Assembly: GCF_000812965.1 (NCBI RefSeq)
Contig: NZ_JSYN01000002.1
Span: forward strand, 480,402 to 544,401
DNA from: Pedobacter kyungheensis
Lineage (GTDB): Bacteria; Bacteroidota; Bacteroidia; Sphingobacteriales; Sphingobacteriaceae
DNA: 64,000 nucleotides
Direction of reading: 5' to 3'
Each line of letters begins with the position of its first letter. Position 1 is the stretch's first letter. Shown one piece after another: positions 34,792 to 44,164 of this stretch. A model generated the notes under the pieces. It was not told the origin of the DNA. It saw nothing but the letters and a program-made list of their open reading frames with translations, and ran no database searches. The position numbers were made by a program, and so were the translations under genes.

Positions 34792-36484
34792 TTTAAAAAA
34801 ATCGGTAGGCTTCCTCAGCCTGGTCGTTTTATTGGCCGGTTGTGTAACCGGGCAATTAGGCAAAAACAACAGTGGCGAATATAAGAACGGCATGGTGGTT
34901 TCTGCCCATCCGGAGGCTTCGCAGGTGGGGATTGAGATTTTAAAAAAAGGAGGAAATGCCGTTGATGCGGCTGTAGCCGTACAGTTTGCCCTTGCTGTTG
35001 TTTATCCCAATGCAGGTAACATTGGTGGCGGTGGCTTTATGGTATACCGGGGAGCGAATGGCGAAATAAATGCTTTAGATTTTAGGGAGAAAGCAGCAGC
35101 TGCAGCTAGCAGGGATATGTACCTGGATGCCGCTGGCAATCCGATAGTAGATAAGAGTTTGTATGGGCATTTGGCTGCCGGAGTACCCGGATCTGTTGAT
35201 GGCATGGTAGAAGCCCATAAAAAATATGGAAAACTCACCTGGGCTCAGGTACTGCAACCAGCTATAGATTTGGCGAAGAATGGTTTTAAAATCACGAGCC
35301 GCCAGGCTAGCGAACTGAATAGCTTGCACAGAAAATTAATGGATTTTAATCCTAACGGAACAGCGCTTATAAATTTAGAACACCCATGGCAGGAAAATGA
35401 TGTATTGGTGCAGCAGGAATTAGCCAATACTTTAAAATTGATTCAGGAAAAAGGCAGGGCAGGTTTTTACGAAGGTGCTGTAGCCGATTCGGTTGTGGCC
35501 GAAATGCAACGCGGTAAAGGCTTAATTACCCAGGCCGATTTAAAAAACTACCATGCAACCTGGCGAAAACCAATTACTGGTAATTATAAAGGTTATAAGA
35601 TTATTACCATGCCCCCAACCAGTAGCGGAGGCATTGCTTTAATTCAATTGCTTCAATCTGTGGAGCCCTATCCTTTAAAAAAATGGGGGCACAATGCCGA
35701 TTCTACTGTGCAGGTAATTGTAGAGGCTGAGCGGCGGGTATACGCAGACCGTGCAACACATTTAGGCGATCCTGATTTTTATGCCGTTCCGCAACAACAG
35801 TTATTAAATGCTGCCTATAATAAAAACCGGATGGCAAACTTTAACTGGGCTACGGCAACCCCCAGCAGTAGCATAATGGCCGGAGAAATTAAGGGCGCTG
35901 AACATGAAGAAACAACACATTTTTCTATCGTAGATCGCGATGGGAATGCCGTTTCTATTACCACTACACTAAATGGATCTTATGGGTCGTTGGTTGCGGT
36001 AAAAGGAGCTGGTTTTTTGTTGAACAACGAAATGGACGATTTTTCAGTTAAACCCGGTGCACCCAATATGTATGGTTTAGTTGGTGGCGAAGCCAATGCC
36101 ATAGCGCCCAATAAAAGAATGTTAAGCTCCATGACGCCTACAATTGTGGAGAAAGACGGGAAACTGTTTATGGTGGTAGGTACACCTGGTGGCTCAACCA
36201 TTATTACCTCCGTATTTCAGACCATCATTAATGTAATTGATTTCGATATGTCGATGCAAAAAGCCGTGGCTGCTAAAAAGTTTCACCACCAATGGTTGCC
36301 AGATGAGGTATATGTGGAAAAAGATGCAATTGATAGCCTGGCTACACAAAAATTAAAAGCTAAAGGCTATAATATTGTACAAAGGGGATCGATAGGAAGG
36401 GTAGATGCCATATTAAGAACTCAATGGGGTAACTATCAGGGCGGGGCCGATCCCAGGGGAGATGATAAGGCCATAGGCTGGTAG
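34763..36484 (+). CDS. ggt: Gamma-glutamyltransferase, lipoprotein form
   Basis: A 573-residue Ntn-hydrolase that cleaves gamma-glutamyl bonds such as in glutathione. I start at the ATG at 34763; the longer frame begins with TTG. The gene overlaps the acyl-CoA ligase stop by 29 nt. A lipobox is seen in LVVLLAGCVTGQ, so it is probably membrane-anchored in the periplasm. The autoprocessing/nucleophile Thr lies in EETTHFSIVDRDGNAVS, and substrate-binding motifs are NNEMDDFS and VGTPGGSTIIT. The precursor self-cleaves into large and small subunits in this family. Confidence 0.95.
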   Translation: MLKTIKPLNNLKKSVGFLSLVVLLAGCVTGQLGKNNSGEYKNGMVVSAHPEASQVGIEILKKGGNAVDAAVAVQFALAVVYPNAGNIGGGGFMVYRGANGEINALDFREKAAAAASRDMYLDAAGNPIVDKSLYGHLAAGVPGSVDGMVEAHKKYGKLTWAQVLQPAIDLAKNGFKITSRQASELNSLHRKLMDFNPNGTALINLEHPWQENDVLVQQELANTLKLIQEKGRAGFYEGAVADSVVAEMQRGKGLITQADLKNYHATWRKPITGNYKGYKIITMPPTSSGGIALIQLLQSVEPYPLKKWGHNADSTVQVIVEAERRVYADRATHLGDPDFYAVPQQQLLNAAYNKNRMANFNWATATPSSSIMAGEIKGAEHEETTHFSIVDRDGNAVSITTTLNGSYGSLVAVKGAGFLLNNEMDDFSVKPGAPNMYGLVGGEANAIAPNKRMLSSMTPTIVEKDGKLFMVVGTPGGSTIITSVFQTIINVIDFDMSMQKAVAAKKFHHQWLPDEVYVEKDAIDSLATQKLKAKGYNIVQRGSIGRVDAILRTQWGNYQGGADPRGDDKAIGW

Positions 36485-36559
36485 CTGAATATCGCTTCAA
36501 TTTTTTATCTTAGCTTTAGGCATTCATGTTGCGAGCCGGCTGATGAAAAATTAATAGAG

Positions 36560-38896
36560 ATGAAAAAGCGCATATTTAACATTGCTTTGAATTTTCCGGA
36601 TGTACACGGTGTAGATTCGGCCATCTCTTTTGGCCCCTTTATACAATACCTGCGCCGGAAAATTAAAGAAGAGCAGACCGTAAAGTCTGCCCTTTACCAC
36701 AACGCCTTAAAAGAATTTGAAAAGCAGGGAATCGATAATCAGGTTATTCCCCTGGAAGACATTTACCAGCACGAGTTACTGTTGGAGCACATGTACGCCT
36801 GTCTTTCGTCGACACTTTTAACCGAAGATCATCAGGCCTGGGGCCTTTGTGCACCCATGCAGCCCATCACTTTCTACGGAACCGGGCTGATGTATGAGCT
36901 GCTCGAACAGAAAGAAAAAGATAACAAAAGTTTTGCCGGATCGAGAAGCCCCGAACAGCAGCAACAGGATCGACTGCATTTTATCTATTCTTTTATCCTG
37001 AATGAACTGTATGCTTTCCATGCACCGTTAAAGGAAAAATATCATGCCGGAATCAATTCAGATACGGCTTTGCCCGGTTATTTTCATATTGGCGTAAACA
37101 CAGATTTTATCGGGGTCAAAGCTAAGCAACCCTTGCCCGAGCTCAGTTATCGCGAACTGCAACAATATTTAAGCGATGAAGCCGGACTTGAAAAACTGCA
37201 GCAGATATTGCCTTTGTCGCTTTTCGAACTCAGGGGGATTTCGGTACTTACCATTACCGATGTTACAGCAAGGCAGGCCGTCGAAAATATTAAAGCCGTA
37301 AGGTTGGGTCGGGCTCCAGGTAATGAAGGGGTGGCTTATGCAGAAGTCATTCAATCGCTTAAAGTCCTGGTTCAAAATGCCAATATCCAGTTCGATCTTT
37401 TCCCTTTTGTAAGGGTTAACAATAAAATGGTTTATGGTTATGTAAAAGGAGGTAGTGGATTGCTTTTCTCGGTTTGGGGCGAAGAAACCTTAAGCCCCGA
37501 AGCTTTTCAGCAAATTGCAGAAGGCTACGCAGCAAACCCGAATTCCTTTTATTCGCCAGATATCTGGGCCGAAAGCCGGGAAATGTTTCCCTGGTTAGAA
37601 CGCTTTAGAGAACTTAATGTGAAATCGATGGCACTTTTGCCAGTATTTCATAATCAGGTTTTGGTTGGGGTATTGGGCATGCATACTTGGGTCGGCGAAA
37701 CTTTCGATGAAAAGAAAATCACTTTATTGGAGCAGGTATTGGCACCCATTGCCCAGTTGCTGCAGGTTTATATTGATGAATTTAATCTCGAGATTGAAAA
37801 CATAATTAAAGAAAAATATACGTCTATTCAACCTGCTGTACAATGGAAATTTAATGAGGCAGCCTGGCATTACCTGCACGATAGGAAAAAGAATTTGCCT
37901 CTGCGTACCGAAGATATCAGCTTTACAGCAGTTTATCCATTTTATGGAGCAATAGATATCAGAAATTCTACAACCGAAAGAAATGCCGCGAGTAAGGCTG
38001 ATCTGAATCTACATCTGAGCCTGCTTCGCGATACACTCGAACAGCTCAGTAAAACTTATACCGATGCATTGCTGGTTGAAATTATTTTTAACTGCAATAA
38101 ATGGAATACCATTTTGCATGGCGACGAGCTGAATACCACCGAAGAAAACAGCCTCAATATTTTCCTCAATGAAGAAACGAGCGATTATTTAAAACTCATT
38201 GCACAATCGCATCCTCATACGAAAAAGGTTATCGATCAATATCTCGAAAGTATTTCAATTCAGGGGGGTGAGGTGTACAAACACCGGCAGGCTTTAGAAA
38301 CATCCATGCAACTGATTAATACCGATATTAACAATTATTTTGAAACCGAACGCGAGAAATTGCAGGAATCTTTCCCCTGTTATTTTGAAAAATTCAGAAC
38401 CGATGGGGTAGAGTACGACATTTACATTGGGCAGTCTATTGCTCCTGACCGGATTTTCAACCCTTTTCACCTGAAGAACCTGCGTTTGTGGCAACTCTCA
38501 TCAATGGCTGCCATAGCCAAAATGGTGCAGCAGCGCCAGCCTGATCTGCCGGTTAAACTGGCCACTACTCAACTAATTTTTATTCATAATCATCCCATCG
38601 ATATCAGTTTCCGAATTGACGAAAGAAAGTTTGATGTTGAAGGAGCTTACAACATCAGGTACCAGATGATTAAAAAACGGATCGATAAAGTGCTCATCCG
38701 TAATTCAGAGGAGCGGCTAACCCAGCCTGATAAGCTGGCCTTGATCTATTTCAATAAACGGGATATAGACGACTACCTTCCCTTTGTAAAATATCTGCAG
38801 GAAACCGGAGTGTTGGGTGCAGAAAGCGAAGATCTTGATTTGGAAGATCTGCAGGGATTAAGCGGATTAAAAGCACTCCGTTTAAGCATCGTGTAA
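36560..38896 (+). CDS. GAF-domain protein of unknown role
   Basis: A 778-residue cytosolic protein of a type common in Bacteroidota. The N-terminal half (about 1-280) is helical. A GAF-like sensory domain spans about 285-410 (MFPWLERFRELNVKSMALLP, VLVGVLGMHTWVGETFDEKK). The region near residues 455-475 (FTAVYPFYGAIDIRNSTTER) resembles the metal-binding strand of class III cyclases, but other cyclase motifs are not evident. The C-terminal third is mixed helix/strand. No signal peptide or membrane helix is seen. It may sense a small ligand; function is unknown. Confidence 0.78.
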   Translation: MKKRIFNIALNFPDVHGVDSAISFGPFIQYLRRKIKEEQTVKSALYHNALKEFEKQGIDNQVIPLEDIYQHELLLEHMYACLSSTLLTEDHQAWGLCAPMQPITFYGTGLMYELLEQKEKDNKSFAGSRSPEQQQQDRLHFIYSFILNELYAFHAPLKEKYHAGINSDTALPGYFHIGVNTDFIGVKAKQPLPELSYRELQQYLSDEAGLEKLQQILPLSLFELRGISVLTITDVTARQAVENIKAVRLGRAPGNEGVAYAEVIQSLKVLVQNANIQFDLFPFVRVNNKMVYGYVKGGSGLLFSVWGEETLSPEAFQQIAEGYAANPNSFYSPDIWAESREMFPWLERFRELNVKSMALLPVFHNQVLVGVLGMHTWVGETFDEKKITLLEQVLAPIAQLLQVYIDEFNLEIENIIKEKYTSIQPAVQWKFNEAAWHYLHDRKKNLPLRTEDISFTAVYPFYGAIDIRNSTTERNAASKADLNLHLSLLRDTLEQLSKTYTDALLVEIIFNCNKWNTILHGDELNTTEENSLNIFLNEETSDYLKLIAQSHPHTKKVIDQYLESISIQGGEVYKHRQALETSMQLINTDINNYFETEREKLQESFPCYFEKFRTDGVEYDIYIGQSIAPDRIFNPFHLKNLRLWQLSSMAAIAKMVQQRQPDLPVKLATTQLIFIHNHPIDISFRIDERKFDVEGAYNIRYQMIKKRIDKVLIRNSEERLTQPDKLALIYFNKRDIDDYLPFVKYLQETGVLGAESEDLDLEDLQGLSGLKALRLSIV

Positions 38897-38990
38897 CGGT
38901 GATAGCAGCGTATCTTCAAGAAGTTACATTGCTTCTTTGTGGCCAATTCTTTCTGTTTATTTATATTGCGTCAGCTAACCCAAACCATTT

Positions 38991-40700
38991 ATGCGCAAAC
39001 TATTTCCGCTGTTTTTACTTTTAATCTTTACGGTAAAAATACAGGCCCAAAACAACGAAGCCAGCCTTGTAAGTCCACTCATTAATCAATATCAGGCTGA
39101 TGAGACCATGCTTAACCGTAAATACAGCCTCAAGCGGTCGGAAGAATACTTTAAGCGCATGGAGCGCTTTTATGCTACGTGGCAAAAACAATTAAAGGCA
39201 CTGCCATTTAATAAACTTACTCTAAACGAAAGGGTAGATTACCTCTTACTCAAGCGCGATATCCGTGCTGATTCGGTCAGTTTGCAGCAAAATTACACCG
39301 AATTTAAAACCAGCATTTTTACTTTGCCTTTTGCCAGTACCTTGCTCGATTTTGAAGCAAAGCGAAGGATTGGTCAGCAGCAGGATGGTAAAACCACACA
39401 ACAGCAATTCGAGCAATTGCAGGTGGCTATCCGAAAAACTGCAAAGGCAGTAGAAAGTAATGAACTTGCTGTTAACCCGGTACAGGCTTTCTGGGCGCAG
39501 CAAACCATCAATCAATACCTTACTGTATTTACCGAAGCCTATAAATTTTACGATGGCTACGATCCACAATTCACCAAAGCTACCAAATCGGTTTATCCGG
39601 AAGTGGTTGATGCGCTGAAAGATTATGCTGCGGTATTGGGTAAAATAGCCAAACCTGCTAACGTTCAGGATGATGGAAGTGGTATTATTGGTAATCCGAT
39701 AGGCAGGAATGCCTTGTTAAGCAATTTAAAGGATGAAATGATTGCCTATACCCCCGAACAAATCGAAGCCATTGCCATGCGTGAGTTTGCCTGGTGCGAT
39801 GCCGAAATGCTCAAAGCCTCGCAACAAATGGGTTTTGGTAACGATTGGAAAAAAGCGCTCGAAAAGGTAAAAACCGATTATCCCGAATTGGGTAAACAGC
39901 CCGAACTGGTTTATGAACTGGCTAACGAAGCCATAAATTTTGTAGAAAAAAACAAGCTGATTGCTATTCCGGCAATGGCCAAAGATGGCTGGCGTATGCG
40001 CATGTTAAGCCCGCAGGAACAATTGTTTGCCCCGTTTTTCTTAGGTGGCGAATCGGTATTAATTGCTTACCCAACAGAAGATATGAGCGAAGAGGCCAAA
40101 ATGATGACATTGCGCGGTAATAACAGACACTTTTCAAGGGCAGTGGTTTTTCATGAACTTATTCCCGGACATAACCTGCAATATTTTATGCAAAGCCGAT
40201 ACAAGCCTTATCGAAAAGTGTTTAGTACACCTTTCTGGACTGAAGGCTGGTCGCTTTACTGGGAAATGTTGCTTTGGGACCAAAACTTTCCTAAATCTCC
40301 TGAAGATAAAATTGGAATGCTTTTTTGGCGCATGCACCGTTGTGCACGCATTATTTTTTCAATGAATTATCATTTAGGCAAATGGACGCCTAAACAATGT
40401 ATCGATTTTCTGGTAGATCGTGTAGGTTTTGAACGGGCCAATGCCGAAGCTGAGGTGCGTCGTTCTTTTACCGGAGGTTACGGACCACTTTATCAAATTG
40501 GCTATATGTTGGGCGGGCTGCAGTTCAGGGCCTTGCATAAGGAACTTGTAGAAAGTGGTAAAATGACCAACATTCAGTTTCACGATCGCATATTGCGCGA
40601 AAATAACATGCCGGTTGAAATGGTTAGAGCGCTGCTAACCAACCAGCAATTACCCGAAAATTTTAGTACCCGTTGGAAATTTGCCGGTGATATTAAATAG
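38991..40700 (+). CDS. DUF885-family secreted metallopeptidase-like protein
   Basis: A 569-residue protein with a signal peptide (LFPLFLLLIFTVKIQAQ) and a largely helical body. The DUF885 hallmark VFHELIPGHNLQYFMQSRY (HExxxGH zinc site) is followed by FWTEGWSLYWEMLLWD, supplying the further Glu ligand. The family is related to M2/M3-type carboxypeptidases. It likely degrades peptides in the periplasm. It is a single gene with no operon partner. Confidence 0.88.
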   Translation: MRKLFPLFLLLIFTVKIQAQNNEASLVSPLINQYQADETMLNRKYSLKRSEEYFKRMERFYATWQKQLKALPFNKLTLNERVDYLLLKRDIRADSVSLQQNYTEFKTSIFTLPFASTLLDFEAKRRIGQQQDGKTTQQQFEQLQVAIRKTAKAVESNELAVNPVQAFWAQQTINQYLTVFTEAYKFYDGYDPQFTKATKSVYPEVVDALKDYAAVLGKIAKPANVQDDGSGIIGNPIGRNALLSNLKDEMIAYTPEQIEAIAMREFAWCDAEMLKASQQMGFGNDWKKALEKVKTDYPELGKQPELVYELANEAINFVEKNKLIAIPAMAKDGWRMRMLSPQEQLFAPFFLGGESVLIAYPTEDMSEEAKMMTLRGNNRHFSRAVVFHELIPGHNLQYFMQSRYKPYRKVFSTPFWTEGWSLYWEMLLWDQNFPKSPEDKIGMLFWRMHRCARIIFSMNYHLGKWTPKQCIDFLVDRVGFERANAEAEVRRSFTGGYGPLYQIGYMLGGLQFRALHKELVESGKMTNIQFHDRILRENNMPVEMVRALLTNQQLPENFSTRWKFAGDIK

Positions 40701-40838
40701 ATCAGGTGTAGCAGTAAATGGATACCATTTAAACCTGAAGTTGTGGAAAAGTTGATAAGTATTTTTACGTGTCTGTAGTTTTTGGTATGGCTATTGCAAA
40801 GGGTAAGCAACGCTTATTCAACGTTATATAGAAAAACT

Positions 40839-42158
40839 ATGAAATTACAACTATTCAAAACGCTTCCGGTTGCATTAGCTGGATTGCTTATCGGATCGGC
40901 AGCCTCTGCACAGGAGAAGCCGGCAAGCTCAACTACTTTCAGAACATGGTCCATTGGTGTAAATGCTGGTGTATTAACGCCGCTTTCTCCCCTGGGCGGT
41001 AAAAACGACTTTAGTAACAACAAATCTGGCTTCGGCTATGGTTTGTACATTAAAAAACAATTTACGCCTTATTTCTCTCTTCGCTTAGATGGAGTTCGCG
41101 GTAAATTAAAAGGCGATAATACCGAACCTTACGAAAGTGGTGTGGTAAACAATTCGCCTGTAAGAGCATTCGATACCCAGTTGGCTTATTCAGGAAGTTT
41201 AAACGCAGTGGTAAACATGTTTAACATCGATATGTTTAAAAAAGAGAATGTTTTGCAACTTTATGCTTCAGCTGGTGCGGGTATCGCAGGTTATAAACCT
41301 ACCATTACCACTGCAGCAGGTACTTCTTTGTATGCTGGCGATAAAAACATTCAGGAGTTAATTATTCCGGTTGGTTTAGGTGCCAAATTTAAACTTTCTG
41401 ATGCCGTTAACTTCGATTTAGGCTGGACAATCAATTTTGTTGATGGTGATAATTTAGATGGCTATTACAGAGGATCAAATGATAAATACAACTATGCTTA
41501 CGCTGGTTTAGAGTTTGCCTTAGGTAGCGGTAAACAATTGGCTTTCCACAATCCTGTTGCTTTAACTTACGATGAAGCCGTAAAAGCAAAACAAACTGCC
41601 GATGGTTTGAGAAGCGATTTAGATGCCCAGAAAGCTGAAAATGCAAAATTACGTTCAGAAATGACTGATTTGCTTAAAGATTCTGATGGTGATGGTGTTG
41701 CCGATAAATTGGATAAATGTCCGGATACCCCTGCAGGTACTGTAGTAGATGGTTCTGGCTGTCCGTTAAAAACTCCAGAAAAAGTAGTAGAAAAAGTAAT
41801 CGTAACCGAAGAAGACCGCAAGGTAGTTAACGAAGCGATTAAAAACCTTGAATTTGATTTAGGTAAAGCTACCATCCGTTCTAAATCTTATGCTTCATTA
41901 AACAGGGTAGCTGCTTTATTGATTCAGAAAAACTTTAGCTTAAAATTAGCTGGTCATACCGATAATACCGGTTCAAAAGAATTGAACTTACGTTTATCGA
42001 AAGAAAGAGCTGAATCTGTTAAAGCTTATTTGGTATCGCAAGGTGCAAATGCATCACGTATCGAAGCTACAGGTTATGGCATGGGTCAGCCTATTGCAAG
42101 CAATAAAACAGCAGCCGGCCGTCAGCAAAACCGCCGTGTAGAGTTTACCCTTTACTAG
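40839..42158 (+). CDS. OmpA-family outer-membrane protein
   Basis: A 439-residue protein. The ATG at 40839 directly precedes a signal peptide (LPVALAGLLIGSAASAQ), so the longer frame from 40782 is not used. An N-terminal beta-barrel (about 30-240) is followed by a short coiled coil and a calcium-binding thrombospondin type 3-like repeat (DSDGDGVADKLDKCPDTPAG). The C-terminal OmpA peptidoglycan-binding domain shows LAGHTDNTGSKELNLRLSKE and NRRVEFTLY. It anchors the outer membrane to the cell wall and is probably abundant. A strong terminator follows. Confidence 0.95.
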   Translation: MKLQLFKTLPVALAGLLIGSAASAQEKPASSTTFRTWSIGVNAGVLTPLSPLGGKNDFSNNKSGFGYGLYIKKQFTPYFSLRLDGVRGKLKGDNTEPYESGVVNNSPVRAFDTQLAYSGSLNAVVNMFNIDMFKKENVLQLYASAGAGIAGYKPTITTAAGTSLYAGDKNIQELIIPVGLGAKFKLSDAVNFDLGWTINFVDGDNLDGYYRGSNDKYNYAYAGLEFALGSGKQLAFHNPVALTYDEAVKAKQTADGLRSDLDAQKAENAKLRSEMTDLLKDSDGDGVADKLDKCPDTPAGTVVDGSGCPLKTPEKVVEKVIVTEEDRKVVNEAIKNLEFDLGKATIRSKSYASLNRVAALLIQKNFSLKLAGHTDNTGSKELNLRLSKERAESVKAYLVSQGANASRIEATGYGMGQPIASNKTAAGRQQNRRVEFTLY

Positions 42159-42180
42159 TCTGTTTTAAAATAAAAAACGA

Positions 42181-42210
42181 AAAGTTCCGGTTTGCGCCGG
42201 GACTTTTTTG
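42181..42210 (+). terminator. Terminator after the OmpA gene
   Basis: AAAAGTTCCGG (42181-42191) pairs with CCGGGACTTTT (42198-42208), with one G-U pair and a run of T. Confidence 0.85.
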
Positions 42211-42235
42211 GTTTAAGAGGTTTATAGTAGATTTG

Positions 42236-42510
42236 TCATCCTGAACGCAGTGAAGGATCTTTATTAGACTAACTCTAGTCGTGGCGTCTCGCTACTGCAT
42301 AAGATAGTTCCGTAATGTTAAGTTTATCGTTGCTAAGTCTTAGTAAGACACTAAGACTAGATTAGATATGTTTTCAACTCACTGTCGTCACCCTGACCTG
42401 TAGCACAGCGAAAAGCCACGCAGTAAACCGAGCCTTAAGCGAGCTCACCGAGGGTAATTTATTTCAGGGGCTATTTGACAAAAAAGATGCTGAACCAAGT
42501 TCAGCATGAC
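42236..42510. repeat. Dispersed intergenic inverted-repeat element
   Basis: The 410-bp gap holds no gene. GTCATCCTGAA at its left matches, at 10 of 11 bases, the inverse of TTCAGCATGAC at its right. The right end also carries the hairpin ATGCTGAA-CCAAG-TTCAGCAT (42487-42507). The AACGCAGTGAAGGATCT text is familiar from intergenic repeats in Bacteroidota. No transposase is present. Confidence 0.6.
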
Positions 42511-42569
42511 GATTCCGTTAGAAAAGGGGCTAAATTGATAACAACTTATGAATATTATTCCAAGTCAGC

Positions 42570-43532
42570 TTACTTAAGCGAAACAATCACCTTTTTAATC
42601 TCACTTAAATCGTTCATCTCAAAGTTTGGTAAATTGGGATAAAAGCGCTGGTAAATAATCTGATTATCCTTACTATCATAAACACTGATGATTTTATCGT
42701 TAGACCGCTGCGTATAGATTACATATTTAACAGGTGTATGCTGATTTAAAATTAGGCTATCCAGCTGTTTGTTCGGCACAAATTTTAGTTTGTAATTATA
42801 AGGTGCTGCAACAATGCCTGATTGTGGTAACAATGCCAGTTTCGACGAAAATTCTGTTTTAATATATTCAGGGATGTATAAAGTTTCTTTTGCCAGTTCG
42901 GGCAAGCGTATTTTATTGTAAAACTGATAATCCATTCCGCGGTTTTCTGCAGCGCTTAATCCTTCGTTAATTTGCTTCAGATAACCGCTTAAAAAGCCTG
43001 GCGACCAATTGTTGAAATGCGATTTGTTGTAAAGATTAGACAGGAGGTAGTTTTTAATGCTCTTTTTCGACCCATACTGCTGATCTTGTATTTCAACCAA
43101 AAGGTTGGTCGATCTGTCGGCAAAAAGCGTAACTGTGGCCAATACACTTTCTTCCCTTACCCTTGGCTTTTTACCTGGTGTAATCAGTTTCAATACATAT
43201 ACAATGTTGGCTATGTTTGTACTATCTGTTTTTTCAGCATAACCGTCAAAATAAAAAAAAGAATAATTGGCCACCGTATCGTAACGGGATAGTTCTTCGG
43301 GTTTAATAATTTTATAAGGCGTTACCGTCCAGACTTTTTTAATGGCCTGATCAAATTTTTCCAGTTCTGCATAATCGGCATACTGCAGGGTAAACAAGGT
43401 GGTTGTCTTTTTAAAAATATCCAGTTTCTGACTGTTGGCAGCCGAATTACCAAAGTAAGATACCTGGCTTTTACCAATCAGCGCCCATAAAAGAAATGAG
43501 CTGAACAGGAGGAGGTGCTTTGCTTTTAACAT
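42570..43532 (-). CDS. Secreted protein of unknown function
   Basis: I do not recognise this 320-residue protein. It has a signal peptide (LLLFSSFLLWALIGKSQ), no later membrane helix and no cysteine. Mixed alpha/beta segments include FTLQYADYAELEKFDQAIKK and PYNYKLKFVPNKQLDSLIL. Tyr, Lys and Asn are frequent. It is probably periplasmic or surface-exposed. It stands alone, divergent from the MarR gene, with 123 bp between them. Confidence 0.75.
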   Translation of the reverse strand: MLKAKHLLLFSSFLLWALIGKSQVSYFGNSAANSQKLDIFKKTTTLFTLQYADYAELEKFDQAIKKVWTVTPYKIIKPEELSRYDTVANYSFFYFDGYAEKTDSTNIANIVYVLKLITPGKKPRVREESVLATVTLFADRSTNLLVEIQDQQYGSKKSIKNYLLSNLYNKSHFNNWSPGFLSGYLKQINEGLSAAENRGMDYQFYNKIRLPELAKETLYIPEYIKTEFSSKLALLPQSGIVAAPYNYKLKFVPNKQLDSLILNQHTPVKYVIYTQRSNDKIISVYDSKDNQIIYQRFYPNLPNFEMNDLSEIKKVIVSLK

Positions 43533-43599
43533 ATTAAGTCGTTTTCATTTGTGTGTTTCCATAATAAGAAAATTTTGACAATTATTTTGTTTTTTTCTA

Positions 43600-43644
43600 T
43601 TGCATTAACAAAATACATTCATTAGCTTTGTTATGCAAGCATAA
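43600..43644 (+). promoter_or_regulatory. Promoter and palindromic operator of the MarR gene
   Basis: TTG (43600-43602), 20 bp, then TAGCTTTG (43623-43630) is an excellent match to the Bacteroidota promoter consensus. Directly after it lies the inverted repeat TTATGC-AA-GCATAA (43631-43644), over the expected transcription start. This is a likely autoregulatory MarR site. Confidence 0.75.
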
Positions 43645-43655
43645 TAAATTAAGGA

Positions 43656-44090
43656 ATGAAACAACAACAAACAATAGACTACCATGTTAAGTTTGCCTGG
43701 CAAAACATGTTTAATAAATATAATCAAATGGCTTCAGGTTTTGGTATTACTCAGGCTATTGGTTATATGTTAATTAACATTAATGATGATGAAGGTACTG
43801 CTGTTTCTAACCTGGCTGGCCTGCTAGGCGTAAAAGCCACCAGCCTCTCGCGTATGTTAAATAACATGGAAGAGGCTAATCTCATTTATCGCGAAACATC
43901 TGTTGGCGATAAACGTTCTGTAAAAGTCTTCCTTACTGATTTTGGCAAAGAAAAAAAGCAGTTGGCCAAAGGTGTTGTACGCAAATTTAACGAATATCTG
44001 GATGAGCACTTCACTAAGAAGGAGAAAGAAACATTCATTAATCTATTGATCAAATTAAACGAAATCACAGTAGCTTATGCTGTTGATTAA
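43656..44090 (+). CDS. MarR-family transcriptional regulator
   Basis: This 144-residue winged-helix regulator has a MarR core: GTAVSNLAGLLGVKATSLSR (recognition helix) and a wing with NLIYRETSVGDKRSVKVFLT. Helices at both ends form the dimer. It is the first gene before the hydroxyacyl-CoA dehydrogenase, thiolase and acyl-CoA dehydrogenase genes. In Bacteroidota such a gene commonly heads the beta-oxidation cluster and probably responds to acyl-CoA. A GGA-type ribosome site lies just before the ATG. Confidence 0.92.
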   Translation: MKQQQTIDYHVKFAWQNMFNKYNQMASGFGITQAIGYMLININDDEGTAVSNLAGLLGVKATSLSRMLNNMEEANLIYRETSVGDKRSVKVFLTDFGKEKKQLAKGVVRKFNEYLDEHFTKKEKETFINLLIKLNEITVAYAVD

Positions 44091-44164
44091 TCACATATAA
44101 TCTGAGGCAAAATAAATTCACTTTGTACAGGTTTAATCAGACCTAAAGAAAAATATATAAAGTA

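Noticed and set aside
42159..42569. Possible small gene or ncRNA after the OmpA gene
   Set aside because: No sustained frame is present; the stretch is explained by dispersed inverted-repeat text.
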